Source: Fen-7 sp041494285
GTDB lineage: Archaea > Halobacteriota > Methanosarcinia > Methanotrichales > Methanotrichaceae
Length of the DNA: 13,189 nucleotides
Assembly (NCBI GenBank): GCA_041494285.1
Contig: JBGQAL010000070.1
Span: forward strand, 1 to 13,189
Reading direction: 5' to 3'
Each line of letters begins with the position of its first letter. The first letter of the stretch is position 1. Positions 8,401 through 12,276 of the stretch are shown in pieces. A program made the position numbers and the translations under genes. A model generated the notes under the pieces. The model was not told where the DNA came from. It saw only the letters and a list, made by a program, of their open reading frames with translations, and did not search any database.

Positions 8401-8878
8401 TTTAGAACTATCCCGCATTGGTCGCATCGTAAATCCTCCGGAGGATGCGCCTTTCAGTGAGATTGTCGAAGATGCACTAAGCCAGACGAGGGAGAAGATC
8501 AAGTCCAAAAGAGTCAAGTTATCTGTCGCTATGGATTTGCCTGTAGTTCATGTTGACCGGATGAGGGTAGCTGAGGTACTGGTTAATCTCATGGAAAATA
8601 GTATAAAGTACATGGGGTCGCAGGATAGGCCGGAGATAGAGATCGGGCGAAGGATTGAAGGAAACAAGAACGTCTTCTTTGTCAAGGACAACGGCATTGG
8701 AATAGATCCCAGTCAGCACGATAAAGTCTTCGAGCTGTTCTATAAGATAGATAAAAAGAGCGAGGGAACAGGCGCCGGCTTGGCAATAGTCAAGAGGATC
8801 ATCGAAGTCCATGGTGGGCATATATGGATAGAGTCCGAGCTTGGGAAGGGATGCACTGTATCCTTTACTCTGCCATAA
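5375..8878 (+). CDS. Cytoplasmic sensor histidine kinase with seven PAS domains
   Basis: An orphan sensor kinase of 1167 residues. Seven PAS units in tandem start at about residues 31, 156, 283, 409, 546, 671 and 798; most end with the PAC-type linker D-I-(T/S)-x-R-K-x-A-E. A coiled coil (about 926-955, LEQRVKDRTEELARK) leads to the HisKA domain with phospho-acceptor His960 in SHDLRTPL. The HATPase domain shows N box NLMENSIKY (about 1070), G1 DNGIGID (about 1105), F box FELFYK and G2 GTGAGLAIV (about 1131). There is no signal peptide, transmembrane helix or receiver domain, so it should sense a cytoplasmic cue (redox, ligand or light-like chromophore; unknown) and pass phosphate to a regulator encoded elsewhere. 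ATG 5375 has AGGGAG eight bases upstream, and the frame is closed by TAG at 5345. It is divergent from the copy A flavoprotein genes, sharing a short intergenic region. Confidence 0.95.
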   Translation: MGRETDKIRQSGNQTNWQTPSQINVGAELDFANIMNTIGQGLLVTGEGWRFEFVNPAFARIVGRPIADLIGKSMDEFIIPEDLPMLLKHRSERLAGKTTTYEFRLRRPEGKIVWVHATGVPRLIEDRVVGSISVVDDLTDQKEIEAALKAERDKAEIYLNIAEVILLALDTEARITLLNRKGYQVLGYEEGQLIGKDWIKTCLCPQDYDSVHEVNRKIIRGEIDPFEYYENYVLTKNSEERCIAWHTTLLRDTRCKIIGTLSSGEDITDRKRAEEALIVSEEKFRKAFIGSPHTVGISTLADGRYLDINDNFDKLTGWSRAEVIGRTSRELDIFQNYSQRDEIADIIQNNGRIINYEVNLTTKLGEVKIVEFSAELVDVGGQRCLLAHVTDITERKHAEDELRDSEDKFRTLFNSASDAIFIHDLEGRFFEVNQAACDRLGYSREELLQMSPEDIDTPDNAAQVRGRIEEIILVGHKIFESAQVRSDGTIIPVEMNARLIDYKGNKAILAVARDIAERKRTEDALKESENKYRQLTKVLQENLGFIQHLIDAIPNPIFYKNVNGIYEGCNSAFEKYLGLSKKEIIGKSVYDLSSRDLAERYQEMDQALFNNPGTQAYESSVLYSDGTKHDVIFNKATYTDSSGRVLGLVGIILDITKRKRAEDALRESDQFNREIISNAKEGIIVYDRTFRYKVWNRVMEDLTGISAHQATGKTAFELFPHLIDHGIESLLERALAGEIVTSVDIPYHVPNTGRSGWVVGTYGPHRDANGSIIGVIGIINDITQRKQAEDAMRESEEKYRQLAENVTDVIWTMGMDLKLTYVSPSNTRMTGFSDKEAMALTLEKILTPSSLEIVMRVLAKELETEKMPQKDLSRSRTFEIEEICKDGHTIWVEIKTAFLRNHEGQPIGIQGISRDISERKRMEEELLRSHCELEQRVKDRTEELARKNAEMERFIYTVSHDLRTPLISVSGLLGFLKQDAEKGELKQLDTDLHIVGEAITKMDGLLQDTLELSRIGRIVNPPEDAPFSEIVEDALSQTREKIKSKRVKLSVAMDLPVVHVDRMRVAEVLVNLMENSIKYMGSQDRPEIEIGRRIEGNKNVFFVKDNGIGIDPSQHDKVFELFYKIDKKSEGTGAGLAIVKRIIEVHGGHIWIESELGKGCTVSFTLP

Positions 8879-8896
8879 GCAATTTCAACTCTATGT

Positions 8897-9142
8897 GTGC
8901 CGTAGACCATCAAATTGGCAACTTAAACCTGGGATAGATCTCCGACATCCCATCCAACAGAGCGCAGGTGAAGTTGTCTTCTTGCACCTGTGGCAGTCGA
9001 GACAGGGCAAAATCTGGTAGTTGTAGAGGTAGGTCTTCTCGGTCGCGTGACCGCAGCTCTGGGCTCCCTGCAGTACCCGGTCCACCAGCATGTCCGTGTT
9101 GCTTCCCTTTCTGGGGCTGCCGATCAACGCCTGGATCTTCAT
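8897..9142 (-). pseudogene. Truncated, frameshifted isf-like gene (copy B)
   Basis: It starts with ATG at 9142 and reads MKIQALIGSPRKGSNTD, then a good copy of the flavodoxin N-terminus through LPCLDCHRCKK. One base is missing directly after that (AAGAAGACAACTTC against AAGAAGAACGACTTA in copy A), so the fourth cluster cysteine and everything after are out of frame. In the corrected frame LLDGMSEIYPR is recognisable. Homology then fades through a segment resembling LIVFGT and ends near 8897, at the 3' side of the kinase gene. The C-terminal two thirds of the gene is absent. It is not expected to yield a functional protein. Confidence 0.8.
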
Positions 9143-9212
9143 CTTTCTACCTGATTTGAAAAATACCTATTAACCGTTTCTGTGACGTCCTTAAGCCAAG
9201 CGAACTCTATCT
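9143..9212 (-). pseudogene. Tail of nqo-like gene (copy B)
   Basis: About 70 bases matching the last 20 or so codons of the intact nqo-like gene (GTTTCTGTGACGTCCTTAAG and neighbours on the plus strand), including the TGA that overlaps the isf ATG. Homology breaks near 9212, where a different reading frame ends (stop at 9214-9216). Confidence 0.65.
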
Positions 9213-9213
9213 C

Positions 9214-9339
9214 TTAGTGCTTAAAGTTTAAAATTTCTTGCAAGATTGCTCTGCCATCGGCTGTTTTTTTGGCTATGTGCCCGCCATTGATAAGACCATT
9301 GTGGGGCATAGCAACGATTGGTATGTTCAAAATAATTAC
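9214..9339 (-). pseudogene. Possible C-terminal coding remnant of an unrecognised gene
   Basis: The minus strand between an in-frame TAG at 9340 and a TAA at 9214 has protein-like composition: about 41 residues including IPIVAMPHNGLINGGHIAKK followed by TADGRAILQEILNFKH and the stop. No start codon with a ribosome site is visible, and it abuts the copy B nqo tail exactly, so it looks like the 3' end of a gene broken by a rearrangement. I do not recognise the family. It could also be a chance frame. The rest of the gap up to 9530 is AT-rich and shows only a candidate promoter. Confidence 0.35.
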
Positions 9340-9472
9340 CTATAATGCAATAAAGCACAATTAAAAGTTAAGCGAAGAACTTCCAATTAAGACTAATCAA
9401 ATCGATAATATTTTCCAAAATTGTATCTATGAAATAAGATTTTCTTAACATAATGCATATCAAAGCAAAAAA

Positions 9473-9481
9473 TTTATTAAG
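9473..9481 (+). promoter_or_regulatory. Candidate TATA box for the secreted-protein gene
   Basis: TTTATTAAG preceded by an A-rich run (AAAAAA) about 50 bases before the GTG start fits an archaeal box A, with transcription starting near 9500. Confidence 0.4.
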
Positions 9482-9530
9482 TATAGGTACGGACTTACGT
9501 TAAGAATCAAAAATAAGTAGGAGTGTAATC

Positions 9531-9992
9531 GTGTCAAATCGAAATTTAGGTGGTTTAGAAATGAAAGGAGTCTTAGTGGGTATTTTTTTGCTACTACTGT
9601 GTATAAGCGTGGAATCTGTAAGCGCAGGCACAATCTCGGCCCAGATAGACTCGCAAGATTTTCCATCTGGAAACTGGCACCGTGGGCAAGATCAGGCAGA
9701 TGCCCATGTCTGGATAAAAAATACGGGCGATGCAGGCCATCAATTTTGGGTCTCATACGAAGTGATGGATAGAACGGGCCGGTGGTACACTGCGCCGCCA
9801 GAGTCAGTATTTGCGGAACCAGGCGACGCCACATGGTTTGTTGGCCCTCGTTTGCATATTCCTTATGATGCGGAGCTAGGACCCTACCAAGCTGATTTTT
9901 ATTTATATGGATACTATGACAGCAGCACAGGGGAGCTGCAAGACCAGTTGGATCAAGTTGCCCAAGTGGGTGCATTTAGAGTTGTAGGATGA
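9531..9992 (+). CDS. Small secreted protein of unknown function
   Basis: This 153-residue protein has an N-terminal signal peptide: a short polar start, the hydrophobic core VLVGIFLLLLCISV, and a likely cleavage after SVSAG (near residue 33). The mature part (about 120 residues) has no cysteine, is rich in Asp, Gln, Trp and Tyr, and alternates polar and aromatic residues (VWIKNTGDAGHQFWVSYEVM, YQADFYLYGYY). This suggests a single Ig-like or CARDB-like beta-sandwich, an inference from pattern only. The GTG at 9531 has AGGAG seven bases upstream; an ATG at 9561 with AGGTGG eight bases upstream would give a tidier signal peptide. It stands alone between isf/nqo copies B and C, in the opposite orientation to them. 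Confidence 0.75.
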   Translation: MSNRNLGGLEMKGVLVGIFLLLLCISVESVSAGTISAQIDSQDFPSGNWHRGQDQADAHVWIKNTGDAGHQFWVSYEVMDRTGRWYTAPPESVFAEPGDATWFVGPRLHIPYDAELGPYQADFYLYGYYDSSTGELQDQLDQVAQVGAFRVVG

Positions 9993-10018
9993 TGAGGAGA
10001 TAGATCGAGGCCAATAAA

Positions 10019-10024
10019 TTTTTT
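10019..10024 (+). terminator. T-run terminator after the secreted-protein gene
   Basis: Six T residues in AATAAATTTTTTG, about 27 bases after the stop at 9992, fit archaeal intrinsic termination, which needs only a T-rich stretch. No strong hairpin precedes it. Confidence 0.4.
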
Positions 10025-10060
10025 GTCGAACAGCCGATACCAGTGCAGACCTGCTAACAT

Positions 10061-10285
10061 CACCTCAAGCCTGGATCGATCTCCGCCATCCCATCCAACA
10101 GGACGCTAGGTGAAGTCATCATTCTTGCACCTGCGGCAGTCGATACAGGGCAAGATCTGGTAGTCGTAGAGGCAGATCTTCTCGGTCGCGTGACCGCAGC
10201 TCTTAGCTCCCTGCAGTACCCGGTCCACCAGTATGTCTGTGTTGCTCCCAATTCTCGGGCTGCCGATCAACGCCTGGATCTTCAT
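10061..10285 (-). pseudogene. Truncated isf-like gene with stop and frameshift (copy C)
   Basis: The ATG at 10285 overlaps the stop of the nqo-like gene (ATGA at 10282-10285), so this is the preserved parent arrangement. The protein reads MKIQALIGSPRIGSNTDILV and continues through LPCIDCRRCKNDDFT, then meets an in-frame TAG where the fourth cluster cysteine would be. Next to the stop there is also one extra base, after which LLDGMAEIDPGL appears in another frame. Homology stops near 10061, at almost the same place in the gene as copy B. The rest of the gene is missing. A 54-residue peptide holding the FMN loop and three cysteines could still be translated, but a working flavoprotein is unlikely. 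Confidence 0.8.
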
Positions 10286-10887
10286 CTTTCTACCTGATTT
10301 GAAAAATACTTATTAACGGTTTCTGTGACGTCCTTGAGCCAGGCGACTCTCTCTTTCATGGTGCTGGTCGCAATAATTGAGTAGGTCTTCCGGTAAAAGT
10401 TTTTGACCCCGCAGAGATCGAAGATGCAGTTCTTCCACAGAGTCTCCAGGGGATCGCCAAAGATCTTTAGCTCCCGCTCTGGCGTGGTATTAGACGTATT
10501 GAAGACCAGGGCAGCTTTAGCCTGGAGCAAACCTCGCGGAACGCCCTCGCCGCTGTCGCCCTCCAAAAATTCATAAGCCACTCCGGGCCTAATTACCCGA
10601 TCGATCCAGCCTTTCAAAATGGCCGGGGGCTGACCCCACCAGTTGGGATGGACAATTATTATTCCTTCAGCATGGGCGATCTCATGGCAATGCTTTTGGA
10701 TAACGGGATCTACAGAAGCTCCTTTGGAAATCTCTCCGTAGGGCATAACGGGATCAAAGCCTTCCTGGCAGAGGTCGTGAAAAGAGACGTGGTTGCCATT
10801 CTGCCTTAAGGTTTGTAATGCCGCTTGGGCTATGGCATGGTTGAAGCTTCCCGGCTTGGGGTGAGCGAGAATCAGAGATACTCTCAT
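10282..10887 (-). CDS. NAD(P)H:quinone oxidoreductase-like flavoprotein (Flavodoxin_2 family)
   Basis: A 201-residue flavodoxin-fold protein of the NQO1/MdaB/KefF type, which move two electrons from NAD(P)H (or another donor in archaea) to quinones or similar acceptors through FAD or FMN. The N-terminal MRVSLILAHPKPGSFNHAI holds the cofactor phosphate loop. The family hallmark HPNWWGQPPAILKGWIDRV at about 80-98 is followed by GVAYEF. No signal or membrane segment is present, so it is cytosolic. The ATG at 10887 lacks an obvious ribosome site; a TATA-like element at about 10967-10977 suggests a leader of roughly 60 bases. The TGA overlaps the ATG of the isf fragment, indicating a former translationally coupled nqo-isf operon. 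It is the only full-length nqo copy in the window. Confidence 0.88.
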   Translation of the reverse strand: MRVSLILAHPKPGSFNHAIAQAALQTLRQNGNHVSFHDLCQEGFDPVMPYGEISKGASVDPVIQKHCHEIAHAEGIIIVHPNWWGQPPAILKGWIDRVIRPGVAYEFLEGDSGEGVPRGLLQAKAALVFNTSNTTPERELKIFGDPLETLWKNCIFDLCGVKNFYRKTYSIIATSTMKERVAWLKDVTETVNKYFSNQVER

Positions 10888-10966
10888 GATTAGACATTGA
10901 ACTTAGGCCGTCTAAAGTTTACGGTTTCCTTCTGGATTGGAAGCTGTATAGTCCCGAAATCTTTGA

Positions 10967-10995
10967 CTCTATATACCCATGATGAGGGTCATGGG
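10967..10995 (-). promoter_or_regulatory. Candidate promoter with inverted repeat upstream of nqo-like gene
   Basis: The minus strand has GGGTATATAGAG, a possible box A. Overlapping its upstream edge is a 7-bp inverted repeat, CCCATGA (10976-10982) and TCATGGG (10989-10995) separated by TGAGGG. This places a possible operator at the BRE/TATA position. Confidence 0.35.
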
Positions 10996-11019
10996 CAAAC
11001 GCAGTCAAACGAGCGGCGG

Positions 11020-11185
11020 CGCACCTCGCAGCATAGCTGGCGGTGAAGGTACCAACACCCCTCTTTGCCTTTCAGCTTTCCGCTGATGATGAACGGTCGC
11101 ATCCGATCGATGAGGAGCTTCATCTTTACTGTAGGACCGTACCAGTAAACTGGCGTGCCGAAAACGATCATATCAGCTTTCTTGC
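11020..11185 (-). pseudogene. Internal fragment of isf-like gene (copy D)
   Basis: The minus strand encodes ADMIVFGTPVYWYGPTVKMK and continues LLIDRMRPFI.SGKLKGKEG, matching residues 71-110 of copy A almost exactly. After that the frame shifts relative to copy A, although weak base-level similarity continues to about 11020 (the segment around the CC of KSCCGP). The 5' side breaks sharply near 11185. It contains the part of the gene just beyond the point where copies B and C end. There is no start codon or ribosome site tied to it, so it is a relic. Confidence 0.75.
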
Positions 11186-11354
11186 TATTGGTATATTGTG
11201 TCGGGTAGAATATCGATTCGGTTGATATAGAATCTATCGCTGAGGGTAATGGAGTTGTAGATCTCAAAGGTATTTATAAATTAGTGCCTGGCTTGGAGAA
11301 GTCAAAAAATTAAGGAGCTGGTCTACAGGTTACGCATACTTATGGGAGTTGGGA
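11186..11354. other. Intergenic stretch without a recognisable gene
   Basis: AT-rich DNA with a TATA-like near-palindrome, TATTTATAAATTA at about 11271-11283, that could be a promoter in either direction. No coding pattern was found on either strand. Confidence 0.4.
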
Positions 11355-11376
11355 TCAGCCCTTATACCCCAACTCC
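11345..11376. other. 9-bp stem hairpin
   Basis: GGAGTTGGG (11345-11353) and CCCAACTCC (11368-11376) are perfect inverted repeats around a 14-base loop. A second small stem, GCCTT/AAGGC, follows at about 11380-11393. There is no T-run next to it on the plus strand. It might stabilise a 3' end of the small minus-strand frame or belong to a structured RNA. Confidence 0.4.
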
Positions 11377-11447
11377 TTTGCCTTGGCTAAGGCATGGATT
11401 CTGTCGTCCTTCCGAGGGCTTTGATTCAATGTAGTTTTGATCCGCAT
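11355..11447 (-). CDS. Possible 30-residue basic peptide or gene remnant
   Basis: An ATG at 11447 opens a 30-codon frame reading MRIKTTLNQSPRKDDRIHAL followed by AKAKELGYKG and TGA. Its composition is protein-like (a basic segment, then an amphipathic helix) rather than random. Upstream on the same strand, CTATATACATATAAAG could be a box A for a leaderless or short-leader mRNA. The stop lies inside the hairpin at 11345-11376. It may be a real small protein, the start of a longer gene cut off here, or chance. Confidence 0.25.
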   Translation of the reverse strand: MRIKTTLNQSPRKDDRIHALAKAKELGYKG

Positions 11448-11510
11448 TTCAATTCATTGATCTTTATATGTATATAGCTTATGGCACTTTAATATTTTGA
11501 TACCAAAAGC

Positions 11511-11520
11511 TTTTTATTTA
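11511..11520 (+). promoter_or_regulatory. Candidate TATA box for the small-peptide/DUF1059 operon
   Basis: TTTTTATTTA about 46 bases before the ATG at 11566 fits archaeal box A, with a start site near 11540. Another TATA-like sequence (CTTTATATGTATATAG, about 11462-11476) lies farther upstream. Confidence 0.4.
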
Positions 11521-11565
11521 ATGGCATCCTATTAGATCTAGAATCACAAAATGAGGAATCAAAAA

Positions 11566-11661
11566 ATGATAGATGATAATGTAGAGAAAAAGGCTGATGC
11601 CAAGAAGGCGAAGGCCGATGTAGTGAATAAGATGGAACATGCAAAAGCGGATATGGAGTAG
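11566..11661 (+). CDS. 31-residue charged helical peptide, coupled to DUF1059 gene
   Basis: A short gene of 31 codons: MIDDNVEKKADAKKAKADVV and then NKMEHAKADME. The peptide is almost entirely Ala, Lys, Asp, Glu and Met in a pattern that would form one amphipathic helix or coiled coil. GAGGAAT lies about nine bases before the ATG at 11566; an in-frame ATG at 11551 lacks a ribosome site. Its TAG stop (11659-11661) is part of the TAGGAG that serves as ribosome site for the next gene, 11 bases later, so the two are probably co-translated. I do not recognise a family; a partner or anti-sense function towards DUF1059 is only a guess. Confidence 0.55.
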   Translation: MIDDNVEKKADAKKAKADVVNKMEHAKADME

Positions 11662-11672
11662 GAGTTGTAATT

Positions 11673-11885
11673 ATGGTAACAGAAGAGTATAAGCAACTGT
11701 CTTGTAGCGATGTGGGTATGGCGTGCGGCTTCCAGGTACGCGCAAAGACTGAAGCGGAGGTCATGAAACATGCGAAGACTCACGCTGCTGAAGCCCACGG
11801 CTTGAAGGAAATTTCGGCGGATACTGAAAAGAAAATCAAGGCCGCCATAAAAACAGTATCGTTGGATGTTCCGGCGAAGAAGTAA
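11673..11885 (+). CDS. DUF1059 family small metal-binding protein
   Basis: A 70-residue protein with the DUF1059 pattern: LSCSDVGMACGFQVRAKTEA, then EVMKHAKTHAAEAHG. Cys11 and Cys18 (CX6C) together with His33 and His37 (HX3H), plus His42, form a likely zinc-finger-like metal site; the family is annotated as predicted small metal-binding proteins of unknown role. The C-terminus is a Lys-rich helix with a PAKK tail. The ATG at 11673 is preceded by AGGAG eight to nine bases upstream, overlapping the stop of the 31-residue peptide gene. A run of seven T follows 20 bases after the stop. The gene looks intact and is the second gene of a two-gene operon. Confidence 0.85.
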   Translation: MVTEEYKQLSCSDVGMACGFQVRAKTEAEVMKHAKTHAAEAHGLKEISADTEKKIKAAIKTVSLDVPAKK

Positions 11886-11905
11886 GAATTTTGCCGTCGA
11901 ATCTC

Positions 11906-11912
11906 TTTTTTT
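11906..11912 (+). terminator. T-run terminator after DUF1059 gene
   Basis: Seven consecutive T residues (CTCTTTTTTTGATG) 20 bases after the stop at 11885 fit an archaeal T-stretch terminator. Confidence 0.5.
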
Positions 11913-11946
11913 GATGCTCTAAAAAGTTTCGGTGAGGGACGGCAAC

Positions 11947-12150
11947 TTACTGTGCTTCAACTATCTTTATCTCCTCATCAGTCAGCCCGTAAAGCTCGTA
12001 CACCAGCTTGTCGATCTGCCCATCAGTGGCCTCGATCTGGCGCTGGAGCAATGTCTGCTCATGGCTGGTTCTAGTTTTTGCAAGTTGCTCATGCAGAGAG
12101 AGCATCGAATCAACCAAGCTAACTAGGTGGTCATGCCTGGCCTTATCATC
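11947..12150 (-). pseudogene. C-terminal remnant of a type IIG-like restriction/DNA methyltransferase
   Basis: The minus strand reads in one frame for 67 codons to a TAA at 11947-11949. It encodes DDKARHDHLVSLVDSMLSLH, then a coiled-coil segment (EQLAKTRTSHEQTLLQRQIE) and ATDGQIDKLVYELYGLTDEE plus IKIVEAQ. The ATD-x-QID-x-LVYELYGLT-x-EE ending is, from memory, the standard C-terminus of Eco57I-type combined restriction-methylation proteins and related N6-adenine methyltransferases with a target-recognition domain. The catalytic methyltransferase and nuclease parts are absent: the frame breaks near 12150, where flavoprotein fragment E begins. It has no start codon of its own and must be a relic of a lost defence gene. 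Confidence 0.75.
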
Positions 12151-12151
12151 T

Positions 12152-12275
12152 AGGGTTGCCGATCAACGCCTTGATCTCATCTTTTTACCTGATCTGGAAA
12201 ATACCTATTAACCGTTTCTGTGACTTCCTTAAGCCAGGCGACTCTCTTTCATGGTGTTGGTCACAAAGATGAGTA
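12152..12275 (-). pseudogene. Fragment of the nqo-isf junction (copy E)
   Basis: About 120 bases that match the last 30 or so codons of the nqo-like gene and the first ten codons of isf (plus strand: GGTTGCCGATCAACGCC, ACCGTTTCTGTGACTTCC, GCCAGGCGACTCTC). The isf start is damaged: ATGAGATCAAGG replaces ATGAAGATCCAGG with two single-base deletions. It lies directly between the restriction-methyltransferase remnant and the C-terminus of the TPR gene, both of which break at its edges. Confidence 0.75.
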
Positions 12276-12276
12276 G

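Noticed and set aside
10989..11267. Intact 92-residue protein spanning isf fragment D
   Set aside because: Only the middle matches isf; both ends are out-of-frame or unrelated sequence, so it is treated as a relic.
11932..12211. Plus-strand frames over the methyltransferase relic
   Set aside because: The opposite strand carries a recognisable C-terminal sequence; these frames are its shadows.
4596..12275. isf/nqo copies as an insertion sequence or transposon
   Set aside because: No transposase, terminal inverted repeats or target duplications are visible at the copy edges, and the copies have different endpoints.
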